DNA of 64,000 nucleotides, taken from positions 87,141 to 151,140 of the forward strand of contig JAHYIY010000002.1 of the NCBI GenBank assembly GCA_019429255.1. The letters run 5' to 3'. A program made the translations under genes and the position numbers. The notes under the pieces were generated by a model. It was given only the letters and a program-made list of their open reading frames with translations. It had not been told where the DNA came from and did not search any database. Shown here piece by piece: positions 17,051-26,192 of this stretch; the first letter of the stretch is position 1, and each line of letters starts with the position of its first letter. The stretch is from Desulfuromonadales bacterium. GTDB taxonomy: Bacteria > Desulfobacterota > Desulfuromonadia > Desulfuromonadales > Geopsychrobacteraceae.

Positions 17051-20000
17051 TTAACCGAGTAATTGTCGCAGTTCCTTGCGCGTCTGGATCAGTAATTCGC
17101 CAGGATTATGGCGACCGATCTCAATAGTGAGGCGATAATCGTTGCCGAGTCGAAAGCGGTCCGCCTGTTCGGTGACCAGCCGGCGAATCTGCCCGGGGGA
17201 AACCGGCGTGGTGGCGTGAAACATCAGGCTGAGGCGTCTGCCGTCGTATTCCAGCAGTTCAATCCACAAGCTTTTAAGCAGGATGCGGATACGCATGGAA
17301 CCAATCAAGGTTTCGGCAGCAACAGGGAGCTCACCAAAGCGGTCACGCAGTTCGTCGACCAGATCGAATAGCTGCTCCTCCTCGTCGGCTGCTGCCATGC
17401 GCTGGTAGAGCTGCAAACGCTGATTGGGATCGGGCACGTAGGATTCCGGCAGGAAGGCAGAGAGGCCGAGGCGGATTTCCGGGTCGATGCGCTCCTGGTG
17501 TTCGTTGCCGCGTAACCGGTCAATGGTCTCTTCAAGCAGCTCGCTGTACATTTCAAAACCGATGGCAGCGATTGGTCCTGACTGCTTGCCGCCGAGCAGG
17601 TCACCGGCGCCACGCAGTTCAAGATCGTGGCTGGCAATCCGGAAGCCGGCACCAAGTTCGGTCAATTCCTGCAGAATTCGCAACCGTTCGCGCGCTTCCC
17701 GGGTCAAAGCGGCTTCGCCGGGAATCAGCAGATAGGCGTAGGCGCGGCGATCACTGCGGCCGACCCGGCCGCGCAACTGGTAGAGTTGGGAGAGCCCGAA
17801 ATGGTCGGCGTGATTGATGATCATGGTGTTGGCACGGGGGATATCAAGGCCGTTTTCGATGATGGTTGAGGCCAGCAGCAGATTGGTTTTGCCACTGACA
17901 AAATCGAGCATCACCTGTTCCAGTTCTTTCTCCGCCATCTGGCCGTGACCGACAGCAATAGCCGCTTCGGGAACAATCTGGCGCAACTGCTCAGCCATGG
18001 CGTCAATGCTCTGGACGCGATTATGAACAAAATAGACCTGTCCGCCGCGGCGCAACTCGCGCAGAATCGCCTGGCGGATCAACTCTTCGTCAAAGCGGGT
18101 CACATAGGTACGGATGGCGAGGCGATCGACCGGAGCTGTTTCGATGACCGACAGGTCACGCAGGCCACTCATACTCATGTGCAGGGTACGCGGAATCGGG
18201 GTGGCAGTGAGGGTGAGGATGTCGACTTCGGCGCGGAGCTGTTTGAGTTTCTCCTTGTGAGCGACACCAAAGCGTTGTTCTTCATCGACAATCAGCAAAC
18301 CGAGGTCTTTGAAACGAACATCGCGCTGGAGCAGGCGATGGGTTCCGATAAGGATATCGATCTTGCCGGCCGCCGCGGCTTCGAGGGTGACGCGATTCTC
18401 GGCGGTACTGCGGAAGCGTGAGATCATGCCGACGCGGATCGGAAAATCCTCCAGCCGCTGGCTGAAACTCTGCCAGTGCTGACGGGCCAGCACCGTGGTC
18501 GGCACCAGTACCGCCACCTGTTTATTATCCAGAACGGCCTTCACCGCAGCACGCATGGCGACCTCGGTTTTGCCGTAGCCGACATCACCACAGATCAGGC
18601 GATCCATCGGTTTGGCAGACTGCATGTCCTCCAAGGTCTCATTGATCGCCTGGAGCTGGTCGCTGGTTTCCTCATGGGGGAAGGTTGCCTCAAATTCGCG
18701 AAACAGGTTGTCCGGTGGTGAAAAGGCAAATCCCTGACGCAGTTCGCGTCTGGCGTAGATCTCCAGCAGCTGGCGCGCCAGCTCTTCGACCGCAGCGCGT
18801 GCCCTGATTTTGGCTTTTTCCCACCCCTGCCCGCCCATCTTGTCAAGCTTCGGGGTGTGCCCTTCGGCACTGACATACTTCTGGATTTTTTCGATGCGTT
18901 CAACCGGCAGATAGAGGGTGTCGCTGCCGGCGTACTGGAGATGGAGATAATCGCCTTCGATAGCGCCGGTTTTTAAATGAGTGAGGCCACAGTAGCGAGC
19001 AACTCCGTGATCGGTGTGGACGATGTAATCATTTTCCTTGAGTTCAGCGAGGCTGCCCAGCAGTTGCCGGGCGCGGCGCGCCCCGCTCTGGCGGCGATGG
19101 CTGCGGCGACCGAAGATATCCTCTTCACTGATGACGGTGAGCTTGTCATCGGGCAGGCTGAAGCCGACACTGATAGTGCCGATGCCGAGGCACGTTTGAC
19201 CGGGCAGCAGACCATTAAGTTGCTGATCGGCTTCAATGTCGAGGTGGATATCATGGCCGGCAAGGAGTTCCTGCAGGCGTTCGGCCTGGCTGTACTGACG
19301 ACAGACCAACAGGCTGCGCCAGTTGTCGCGGCGCGTCTGTTGCAGGCGCGCCACCAGCGGTTCAAGGCCGTCCTGGCCACTGGCAGGTTTGGCCCGCAAG
19401 CTGTCGTTACCAAAGCAGTTGAAGAAAAAACGTTGGCGCTGATCTTCCAGTTGCAGCAGATGCAGTCGCGATAATTCAACGCGGTCCGTCGTATTGAGTA
19501 ACTGGCTGACTTCTGCCGGTTCGAGATAGAGAGACTGGCGACTGGCATGGGGCTGTCGTTCGCTCACCATGCGCTTTTCGCCGTGCCTGATGTCCTGGTT
19601 GAACTGATCCGCCTCACGTTCCAGTGCCGGGGGATCGATCAGCACCAGTCGGTGCTGGTCAAAGTAGGCAGCAAGAGAGTCCAGCTCAGGATAGTTCAAA
19701 GGCAGCAGGAAGGCGCGACCAGGTGACAGAATCCCTTCGCGCAACTCGGTCATAATGGCTTCGCGTTCAGCACGGGGAATGGAAAGCTGATCGCAACGCT
19801 CTTTGAGTTTGTGGGCCAGGGTTTCCAGAAAGGGACCGTGAAGGATCATTTCCCGGGCCGGGATAAGGGTGACCCCCTCCAGGGTAGACTTTTCCGAACG
19901 CTGGGTGGTGGGGTCGAAGGGACGGATTTTTTCGACATAATCACCGTAAAAATCGATGCGCAGAGGAGTTTTGCCGTCGGCCGGAAAAATATCGACCAGG

Positions 20001-20539
20001 TCGCCACGCACGGCAAAGGTGCCCCGATCCTCGACCAGGGAAACTGGCTGGTAGCCAAGCTGCAGCAAGGCGTCGAGCAGGTTCTGGCGCCGATATTCTT
20101 CGTTCACCAGCAGGGGTAATACCACCTGGTTGAGAACCTGACGCGGAATAACCCGCTGCAACAGTGAGCGGATTGGCAGCACCAGGGCTTTTAAGCGGCT
20201 TGCCGCCAGCGCCGCCAGGGTCGCCAGGCGCATGGCCTCAAGTTCCGGATGGGGGGTCAGGGGATCGTAAGGATTCATCTCCCAATGAGGAAGAACTCCA
20301 ATCTGCTCGGTGCCGGGATGAAAAAGACACAGATCGTTGGCCAGTTGACGCGCCTGTTCCTGGGTGGGACAGAGGATGACCGTTAGCCCCTGCTGTTCAT
20401 TCAGCAGGCGCGCCAGCAACAGGGCTTCAGCGCCCTCCCGTAGACCAACAATATCGATGGTCTGCGTAGCTCCGCGAATGGCGTCAAGACAGGAGCGCAG
20501 GGTAGCGTTACGGATGTGGGTGGTTTCGGTCTGGCTCAT
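17051..20539 (-). CDS. mfd: Transcription-repair coupling factor
   Basis: 1162 residues, the usual size. It has the UvrB-like N-terminal region (RGDLVDIFPA), the RNA polymerase interaction domain near 480-560 (LKENDYIVHTDHGVARYCGL), and RecG-like helicase motifs: Walker A CGDVGYGKTEVA, DEEQRFGVAHKEKLK, TATPIPRTLHMSM and the QLRGRVGRS motif VI. The C-terminal TRCF domain is complete. Mfd releases stalled RNA polymerase and recruits UvrA. It leads the minus-strand run that also contains uvrA. Confidence 0.97.
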   Translation of the reverse strand: MSQTETTHIRNATLRSCLDAIRGATQTIDIVGLREGAEALLLARLLNEQQGLTVILCPTQEQARQLANDLCLFHPGTEQIGVLPHWEMNPYDPLTPHPELEAMRLATLAALAASRLKALVLPIRSLLQRVIPRQVLNQVVLPLLVNEEYRRQNLLDALLQLGYQPVSLVEDRGTFAVRGDLVDIFPADGKTPLRIDFYGDYVEKIRPFDPTTQRSEKSTLEGVTLIPAREMILHGPFLETLAHKLKERCDQLSIPRAEREAIMTELREGILSPGRAFLLPLNYPELDSLAAYFDQHRLVLIDPPALEREADQFNQDIRHGEKRMVSERQPHASRQSLYLEPAEVSQLLNTTDRVELSRLHLLQLEDQRQRFFFNCFGNDSLRAKPASGQDGLEPLVARLQQTRRDNWRSLLVCRQYSQAERLQELLAGHDIHLDIEADQQLNGLLPGQTCLGIGTISVGFSLPDDKLTVISEEDIFGRRSHRRQSGARRARQLLGSLAELKENDYIVHTDHGVARYCGLTHLKTGAIEGDYLHLQYAGSDTLYLPVERIEKIQKYVSAEGHTPKLDKMGGQGWEKAKIRARAAVEELARQLLEIYARRELRQGFAFSPPDNLFREFEATFPHEETSDQLQAINETLEDMQSAKPMDRLICGDVGYGKTEVAMRAAVKAVLDNKQVAVLVPTTVLARQHWQSFSQRLEDFPIRVGMISRFRSTAENRVTLEAAAAGKIDILIGTHRLLQRDVRFKDLGLLIVDEEQRFGVAHKEKLKQLRAEVDILTLTATPIPRTLHMSMSGLRDLSVIETAPVDRLAIRTYVTRFDEELIRQAILRELRRGGQVYFVHNRVQSIDAMAEQLRQIVPEAAIAVGHGQMAEKELEQVMLDFVSGKTNLLLASTIIENGLDIPRANTMIINHADHFGLSQLYQLRGRVGRSDRRAYAYLLIPGEAALTREARERLRILQELTELGAGFRIASHDLELRGAGDLLGGKQSGPIAAIGFEMYSELLEETIDRLRGNEHQERIDPEIRLGLSAFLPESYVPDPNQRLQLYQRMAAADEEEQLFDLVDELRDRFGELPVAAETLIGSMRIRILLKSLWIELLEYDGRRLSLMFHATTPVSPGQIRRLVTEQADRFRLGNDYRLTIEIGRHNPGELLIQTRKELRQLLG

Positions 20540-20564
20540 GGGCTTGTCGTTTTCACAAAAGGAA

Positions 20565-20587
20565 CGGGCGTGTCAATGACACGCCCG
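20565..20587 (-). terminator. Probable terminator after nadA
   Basis: CGGGCGTGTCA and TGACACGCCCG form an 11-bp inverted repeat with one central base; the outer nine pairs leave a 5-base loop. On the minus strand TTCCTTTT follows, a broken U-tract. It lies between the nadA stop and the mfd start and probably separates the two. Confidence 0.65.
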
Positions 20588-20619
20588 ACAGGCTGAACGT
20601 TCCGGTCACATTGATCAAA

Positions 20620-21537
20620 TCAGTCGCGTGGGACTGCCAGCATTCTTTCCAGGGCTGTCAACGCCCGTAAGCGCACCGGCTCAGGTACGGTAATGCGCGG
20701 CTCCAGGGTCTCCAGACTTTTAAGGATATCGTCCAGGCTGGTCAGTTTCATGTTAGGACAGATCAGCCCGCGGCTGGGAATGATAAATGTTTTGTCCGGG
20801 TTCTCCTTGCGTAAGCGCCAGAGTATCCCTTCTTCAGTGCCGACAATGAAGGTGGTTGCCGGATTGCTGCGGGCGAATTCGTACATGCCGCTGGTTGAAC
20901 AGATATGATCGGCCAAATCGAGAATTTCCGGTCGGCATTCCGGGTGAGCCATAAATAGAGCACCAGGGTTGTCGGCTTTGGCTTTAACGATTTCTTCAGT
21001 TTTCAGCCGATCATGGGTCGGACAATAACCTTCCCAGAAGATGTAGTCTTTTTCCGGCACCCGGCGGGCAATATAGCGGCCGAGGTTGCGATCGGGCACC
21101 ATCAGCAGTTTTTTCGCCGGCAGCGAGCGGGCAACGCTGATGGCGTTGGAGCTGGTACAGCAGATGTCGCTCTCGGCTTTAACCGCAGCGCTGGAGTTGA
21201 CGTAGGTAACCACCGTAGCATCGGGGTGCTGCGCTTTAAGTTCTTTGAGCCCTTCGGCGGTGACCATGTCGGCCATCGGACAGCCGGAATCGAGGCGCGG
21301 CAACAGTACGGTTTTATCCGGCGCTAGAATTGCAGCACTCTCGGCCATAAAATGGACGCCGCAGAAGACAATTACTTCACAGTCGGTTTTGGCGGCTTCC
21401 ATCGACAAGGCGAGGGAATCGCCGGTGATTTCTGCCACCGCCTGGACTTCGTCACGTTGATAGTTGTGGGCGATCAGCAGGGCGTTGCGCTCACGCGCCA
21501 ACTGGCGGATCTGTTGTTGTATAGCCTCTTGATTCAT
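20620..21537 (-). CDS. nadA: Quinolinate synthase A
   Basis: 305 residues, typical of the shorter NadA type. Ligands for the [4Fe-4S] cluster are recognisable at CGVHFMAE (near residue 88), CTSSNAI (near 145) and further downstream among CPTHDRL and [16 protein letters not shown] near residue 24 is the substrate-binding start. NadA condenses iminoaspartate with dihydroxyacetone phosphate to quinolinate for NAD synthesis. It has its own promoter and is divergent from tatB. Confidence 0.95.
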   Translation of the reverse strand: MNQEAIQQQIRQLARERNALLIAHNYQRDEVQAVAEITGDSLALSMEAAKTDCEVIVFCGVHFMAESAAILAPDKTVLLPRLDSGCPMADMVTAEGLKELKAQHPDATVVTYVNSSAAVKAESDICCTSSNAISVARSLPAKKLLMVPDRNLGRYIARRVPEKDYIFWEGYCPTHDRLKTEEIVKAKADNPGALFMAHPECRPEILDLADHICSTSGMYEFARSNPATTFIVGTEEGILWRLRKENPDKTFIIPSRGLICPNMKLTSLDDILKSLETLEPRITVPEPVRLRALTALERMLAVPRD

Positions 21538-21577
21538 TGCCTTTTTACCTTTTGTGAAGGGTCGTAAAATGAGCCAA

Positions 21578-21606
21578 ATAATAGATCAAACCCCCTGATA
21601 TGTCAA
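21578..21606 (-). promoter_or_regulatory. Sigma-70 promoter of nadA
   Basis: On the minus strand TTGACA (21606-21601), 17 bases, then TATTAT (21583-21578). This is a near-consensus promoter with its -10 about 40 bases upstream of the nadA ATG. Confidence 0.75.
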
Positions 21607-21630
21607 TTGTTTCACCTTTTTGTTGGGCGC

Positions 21631-21659
21631 TTGACAGGTGGAGCGCAAGGGGATATTCT
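21631..21659 (+). promoter_or_regulatory. Sigma-70 promoter of tatB-tatC
   Basis: TTGACA (21631-21636), a 17-base spacer and TATTCT (21654-21659). It faces away from the nadA promoter, about 115 bases before the tatB start. Confidence 0.65.
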
Positions 21660-21773
21660 CGCCCCAGTGCAGCGAAGACAAGTGCTGACATGGGTGTCTT
21701 TCCCTGTGATAACAGTACCCTGCTCCGTTCTCATGGCGATCCATGACGGCGTAACGACGAAAGGTCGATAGAT

Positions 21774-22145
21774 ATGTTCGGAATCGGGATGACGGAAATG
21801 ATTCTTATCGCCGCTCTGGCGCTGGTGATCCTGGGTCCGAAAAAGCTCCCTGACCTAGCGCGCTCCCTCGGCAAGGGGTTCGCCGAATTTAAACGCGCGA
21901 CCAATGAGCTCAAGAGTGCCATGGACTTGGAAACCGAGAAGGAAGAAGAGCGTTACAAGGCCGAGTTAAGGGAAAAATATAAGGGAAAAGCGGCCAGACT
22001 GCAGGCCGAAAAAGCAGCAGAAGTAGTCGCTGCAGAGGAAGAGGTAAAAGCGGACGGAATGTCTCCCGAAACACTTCCGGGGATGGATATGGCCGACAAG
22101 CAGCAGACGGATAGGGAAGATAAGGAGAACGCGCCTCATGCCTGA
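21774..22145 (+). CDS. tatB: Sec-independent protein translocase TatA/TatB family
   Basis: 123 residues. The N-terminus [33 protein letters not shown] is a membrane helix followed by the amphipathic helix with the FKRATNELK motif, closer to TatB than TatA. A long charged C-terminal tail follows. With TatC it forms the receptor complex exporting folded proteins carrying twin-arginine signals; one such substrate in this window is the PsrA-like molybdoenzyme. It overlaps tatC by 8 bases. Confidence 0.9.
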   Translation: MFGIGMTEMILIAALALVILGPKKLPDLARSLGKGFAEFKRATNELKSAMDLETEKEEERYKAELREKYKGKAARLQAEKAAEVVAAEEEVKADGMSPETLPGMDMADKQQTDREDKENAPHA

Positions 22146-22905
22146 GGGAATGGCCATTACTGATCATCTGTCAGAGCTGAGAAAGCGCCTGGTGTATGCT
22201 GCGATTTCCTGGCTGGTGGCATTTCTCGGTTGTTACGCATTTGGGGAGCGGATTTTCGAAGAGATTGCCCAGCCGGTACGCGCCGCCCTGCCGGAAGGGA
22301 GTTCGCTGGTGTTCATCAGCGCGACGGAACCCTTTTTCACTATTCTCAAGGTGTCCGCTTTGGCCGGACTGGTGGTGGCCTTCCCGGTCATTATCTGGCA
22401 GGTATGGATGTTTGTTGCGCCGGGACTCTACGGCCACGAAAAGCGTTTTGCTATCCCTTTTGTGATGATCAGCTCGTTGTGCTTCGGTACCGGCACCTAT
22501 TTCGGTTTTTTCCTGGTGTTCCCGATGATCTTTTCCTTCCTGGTCAATTACGGTACTGCCGTCAGTGGCGTCGAGGCAATGCTCTCGATGGGAGCCTATC
22601 TGACCCTGGCAACACGTCTGCTGATCGCTTTTGGACTGGTGTTTGAGTTGCCCATTGTTATTTTCTTTCTGGCGCGTATGGGGATCGTCGACCATATCTG
22701 GCTGGCAAAAAACCGTAAATATGCACTCCTGGTGGCGTTTATTGTTGGTGCCACCCTGACCCCTCCCGATCTGATTTCCCAGGTTTCCATCGCTGTTCCC
22801 TTTGTTATTCTGTACGAGGTCGGGATTCTCGTTGCCCGGCTGTTCGGTAAGAAAAAAGAGGTCGATGAAGCGCTCGATGATGAAGTGGCAGCGGAATCTG
22901 ATTAG
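22138..22905 (+). CDS. tatC: Sec-independent protein translocase TatC
   Basis: 255 residues with six hydrophobic helices. Family motifs are visible: [10 protein letters not shown] at residues 7-16, [15 protein letters not shown] near 60, the [12 protein letters not shown] loop near 97, and the late TPPDLISQ near 205. TatC binds the twin-arginine signal peptide. It is coupled to tatB through an 8-base overlap. Confidence 0.96.
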   Translation: MPEGMAITDHLSELRKRLVYAAISWLVAFLGCYAFGERIFEEIAQPVRAALPEGSSLVFISATEPFFTILKVSALAGLVVAFPVIIWQVWMFVAPGLYGHEKRFAIPFVMISSLCFGTGTYFGFFLVFPMIFSFLVNYGTAVSGVEAMLSMGAYLTLATRLLIAFGLVFELPIVIFFLARMGIVDHIWLAKNRKYALLVAFIVGATLTPPDLISQVSIAVPFVILYEVGILVARLFGKKKEVDEALDDEVAAESD

Positions 22906-22930
22906 TTCCGTCATCATAAAAGTCAATTTT

Positions 22931-23041
22931 CCACCAAGACTCCAAGTACTCCAAGAAAAGCTGAAACTTGAGTTGTTAAAGGCAAAAGACTTCATTTTAT
23001 TAAATCAGAATTGCCTCTTTTGACGCTCTTGGTGTCTGGTG
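22931..23041. repeat. Imperfect inverted CCAAG-rich repeat between tatC and the kinase gene
   Basis: CCACCAAGACTCCAAG at 22931-22946, followed by another CCAAG, faces CTCTTGGTGTCTGGTG at 23026-23041, its near reverse complement with one mismatch and one missing base. About 80 bases separate the arms. It resembles a degraded small intergenic repeat, and nothing in it is coding. Confidence 0.5.
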
Positions 23042-23137
23042 ATTTTCGCATAATCTGTTCAAGTCAGTCATCATCTTTCCAAGGACACTCAGGCTGGTAG
23101 CGATGTTCATTAATCTGTTACAGGTGGATAATCCGCA

Positions 23138-24616
23138 ATGCGTCTGACCATCAAAATCACCCTGGCGATTCTGCTTGGTGTTGTGCTGATCTTTTCCGTT
23201 TACAGCTACCTGTCGATCCAGCGCGAACGTGAACAGCTCAAGCGTAACCTCAGTCGCGAAGCCCGTCATATTGGTGAAAGTTTGCGTGTTATCGTGACCG
23301 AGCTGTGGCAACAGCGCGGCGAGGACGAGGCTCTGGGTTTTCTGCTGCGCGCCAATCAGGGGTATTCCGAAACTCTGGTACGCTGGGTCTGGATCAGGGA
23401 GAATAGCCCCCTGTCTCATCAGCCCCGTGTTCCCCTTGCCCACCTTGATCGTCTGCGTTTTGAGGAAACTGTGACCCTGATGGCGGCCTCGGATGAAGGG
23501 TACGATTTTCTCTTAACCTATCTGCCGGTACTTATTCCTGGGGAGGATATGGGAGCCATCGAATTGACGGAATCGATGGAAGAAATGCACGACTACATCC
23601 AGGAGAGTTTACGCCGCTCGGCAATTGTGGTGGCGGCCCTGGTAGTATCGGGTCTGTTGTTGATGACCGTGCTTGGCAGTATCTGGGTTGGCAGACCGAT
23701 GCGCAAGTTGCGCGCCCAGGCTGAGCGCATTGGCACGGGGGATTTTACTACCAGCGTCAATCTTTCCGGCAGTGATGAACTGGCCGAGTTGTCTAGTACC
23801 ATTGAGCGGATGCGCGGGCAACTGGCCCAGGCGCGTGATGCCGAACAGGCAGCCCAAGCGGCAAAATTTGAGGCGCTGGAAAAATTACGCCACACCGAAC
23901 GGCTGGCGACCCTTGGTCAATTGTCAGCGGGGATGGCCCATGAACTGGGAACCCCCCTTAACGTCATTGCCGGCCGCGCCAAGCTGATTGCCCGTGAAGG
24001 GTTGCCGGCCGAGGATATTACCCGCTCGGCAAATATTATCCATGAGCAGGCACAGCGGATGACGGGCATTATGCGTCAGTTGCTGAGTTTTGCCCGGCGC
24101 GGCGAAGCACGTAAACAGCCCGTTGATATCAACCTGGTGATACATGCCGTGCTGCCATTACTCGAACCGACTCTCAATAAACAGCAGGTCGAATTCTGTG
24201 TCGAAGATACCCCGTCGGAACTGTTGGTATACGCCGATGCAGCACAATTGCAGCAAGTGTTGCTGAACTTGATTCTCAACGGTATCCACGCCATGCCTGC
24301 AGGGGGCAAGATCACCTTGTCGTGTTTTGCTGCTACGACTGTCACTGTCCCCGACAGTGTCGCAAACCCTGATCAATCATGGGCCTGCCTGCAGGTCACC
24401 GATGAAGGGAGCGGCATCGATCCCGAGGTTCAACAGCGCATGTTCGACCCCTTCTTTACTACCAAGGATGTGGGTGAGGGTACCGGGCTGGGATTGTCGA
24501 TTGCTTACGGTATCATCCAGGAACATGGTGGCTGGATCGCAGTTGACAGTGTTCCAGGTAACGGAAGCAGTTTCCGTGTTTATCTGCCACTGGCCTGCCG
24601 GGGCGGAGCGGCATGA
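23138..24616 (+). CDS. Membrane sensor histidine kinase (ZraS/NtrB-like)
   Basis: 492 residues: TM1 (about 7-25), a periplasmic sensor region of about 130 residues, TM2 (about 161-183), HAMP (about 184-237), a short coiled coil, HisKA with H268 in LSAGMAHELGTPLNVIAG, and HATPase_c with NLILNGIHAMP, DEGSGID and GEGTGLGLSIAYGI. The HELGTPLN variant is common in kinases paired with NtrC-type regulators. It overlaps its cognate regulator by 4 bases. The signal it detects is unknown; the downstream DegP gene suggests an envelope signal. Confidence 0.9.
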   Translation: MRLTIKITLAILLGVVLIFSVYSYLSIQREREQLKRNLSREARHIGESLRVIVTELWQQRGEDEALGFLLRANQGYSETLVRWVWIRENSPLSHQPRVPLAHLDRLRFEETVTLMAASDEGYDFLLTYLPVLIPGEDMGAIELTESMEEMHDYIQESLRRSAIVVAALVVSGLLLMTVLGSIWVGRPMRKLRAQAERIGTGDFTTSVNLSGSDELAELSSTIERMRGQLAQARDAEQAAQAAKFEALEKLRHTERLATLGQLSAGMAHELGTPLNVIAGRAKLIAREGLPAEDITRSANIIHEQAQRMTGIMRQLLSFARRGEARKQPVDINLVIHAVLPLLEPTLNKQQVEFCVEDTPSELLVYADAAQLQQVLLNLILNGIHAMPAGGKITLSCFAATTVTVPDSVANPDQSWACLQVTDEGSGIDPEVQQRMFDPFFTTKDVGEGTGLGLSIAYGIIQEHGGWIAVDSVPGNGSSFRVYLPLACRGGAA

Positions 24617-25980
24617 GCGAGACAAGTTTGCCGGGGCGCATCCTGGTTATTGATGATGATCGAGCGCTGTGTGATCTGCTGAATGAGGATCTGCAGCAGC
24701 GCGGTCATCAGGTGTGGACAGCGCTGAAGGTGGCCCAGGCGCGTGAGGTGTTGAGCCTGCACCCGATCGATATTGTTCTGACCGACCTGAACATGCCGGA
24801 AATCAATGGCATCGACTTCTGTGCCGAACTGCACCAGCGCCGTCCCGATTTGCCGGTCATTATCATGACGGCCTTCGGCAGCCTTGAAACGGCGATTGCC
24901 GCGTTGCGGGCAGGAGCATACGATTTTGTCACCAAACCGGTCGATCTGGATCTGCTCAGCATTTCCCTCGATCGTGGTTTACAACATCGCCATTTGCAGG
25001 AAACGGTGCGCCGCTTGCAAGATCAGGTACGCCGCCAGCAACCGAAGGACGACCTGTTCGGCGAGAGCCCGCCGATGATCAAGCTCAAACAGCAGATTGC
25101 CCAGATCGCCGGTCTGGATACCTCGGTGCTGCTGGCGGGGGAAAGCGGCACCGGCAAGGAGCTGGTTGCGCGTTCTTTGCACCACCAGAGTCAGCGCGGC
25201 AGTGGCCCTTTTGTTGCTGTCAACTGTGCGGCGCTGCCGGAAAATTTGCTGGAAAGTGAGCTCTTCGGGCATGTTCGCGGTGCTTTTACCGATGCTCGCG
25301 AAGCACGCAAGGGTCTGTTCGTTGAGGCTGCAGGCGGCACTCTGCTGCTTGACGAGATTGCTGAACTGCCGTTGGCGCTGCAGCCGAAACTGTTGCGGGT
25401 GCTTGAAGACCACCGCGTCCGGCCGTTGGGCGGCAGTGGCGAAATCGCCTGTGATGTCCGGATTATCGCCGCCAGTCACCGTGATCTGGGTCAGGCCGTG
25501 GCGGCCGGACATTTTCGCAGCGACCTTTTCTATCGTCTGAATGTGATCCAGCTCGAACTGCCCCCTTTGCGCCGGCGCGGAGATGATATTCTGCTACTGG
25601 CGATGAAGTTTATCCAACAGATCAGTAAGCGTTTTGGCAAATCGGTGCTCGGTCTGGCGCAACCAGCGGCGGCTTGCCTGCTGGCCTATTCCTGGCCCGG
25701 CAACGTGCGTGAGCTGCGCAACACGATTGAGCGGGCTGTTGCCCTGACCCTCCACGACACCATTACCGTTGATGATCTTCCCGATGTCGTCCGTCATTCT
25801 GCCGGCAGCGCGCCGCTACCGGCCAGCCTGCATAACGGGCAGACGATTATTCCTCTGGAAGAGATGGAGCAGCGTTACATTCAGCAGGTACTTGATCGGC
25901 TGGATGGCAACCGTACTCTGGCTGCTCGCCTGCTTGGTGTTGACCGCAAAACCCTCTATCGCAAGCTTAAGGACAACTGA
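24613..25980 (+). CDS. Sigma-54-dependent response regulator (NtrC/ZraR family)
   Basis: 455 residues. The receiver domain (1-125) has phosphoacceptor D58 (VLTDLNMPE). The AAA+ domain (about 148-380) has Walker A GESGTGKE at 176-183 and Walker B TLLLDEIAELP. The sigma-54 contact loop reads GAFTDA (223-228) instead of the usual GAFTGA. The C-terminal Fis-type helix-turn-helix is LDRLDGNRTLAARLLGVDRKTLYRKLK. It activates sigma-54 promoters after phosphorylation by the adjacent kinase; a -24/-12 promoter with two palindromic sites lies right downstream. Confidence 0.94.
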   Translation: MSETSLPGRILVIDDDRALCDLLNEDLQQRGHQVWTALKVAQAREVLSLHPIDIVLTDLNMPEINGIDFCAELHQRRPDLPVIIMTAFGSLETAIAALRAGAYDFVTKPVDLDLLSISLDRGLQHRHLQETVRRLQDQVRRQQPKDDLFGESPPMIKLKQQIAQIAGLDTSVLLAGESGTGKELVARSLHHQSQRGSGPFVAVNCAALPENLLESELFGHVRGAFTDAREARKGLFVEAAGGTLLLDEIAELPLALQPKLLRVLEDHRVRPLGGSGEIACDVRIIAASHRDLGQAVAAGHFRSDLFYRLNVIQLELPPLRRRGDDILLLAMKFIQQISKRFGKSVLGLAQPAAACLLAYSWPGNVRELRNTIERAVALTLHDTITVDDLPDVVRHSAGSAPLPASLHNGQTIIPLEEMEQRYIQQVLDRLDGNRTLAARLLGVDRKTLYRKLKDN

Positions 25981-26007
25981 TCCCTCCCCAAATTTTCTTA
26001 GTAGTTC

Positions 26008-26040
26008 GGGGCAATATGCCCCATCGAGTCATTCTGCCCC
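26008..26040 (+). promoter_or_regulatory. Tandem upstream activator sites for the NtrC-like regulator
   Basis: GGGGCAATATGCCCC (26008-26022) is a perfect dyad with 6-bp arms. GAGTCATTCTGCCCC (26026-26040) is a weaker copy sharing the TGCCCC arm and four of six bases of the other arm. The centres are 18 bp apart, and the pair lies about 65-80 bp before the -12 element. This is the usual arrangement for enhancer sites of a sigma-54 activator. Binding by the product of the upstream gene is inferred. Confidence 0.65.
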
Positions 26041-26083
26041 ACCCTGTCACAGGTTAACCGCCTGAAACATCAGTGATTCCCTT

Positions 26084-26099
26084 TGGCACAGCCTTTGCT
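26084..26099 (+). promoter_or_regulatory. Sigma-54 (-24/-12) promoter of the response regulator-degP unit
   Basis: TGGCAC-AGCCT-TTGCT fits the RpoN consensus TGGCAC-N5-TTGCW exactly. Transcription would begin near 26110. The leader then contains an 8-bp hairpin (GATAGAGC 26125-26132 with GCTCTATC 26144-26151). Confidence 0.85.
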
Positions 26100-26192
26100 C
26101 ATAGAAGTATACGCCTATAAAAGGGATAGAGCTATGTTAGCTGGCTCTATCAGATATGTCACTTTGTTACCGGAGATAAATGTAAAGCGCCC

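Noticed and set aside
26180-26185. Start-stop element ATGTAA with CGGAG upstream, ahead of the single-domain response regulator
   Set aside because: Could modulate initiation, but six bases occur easily by chance and nothing else supports it.
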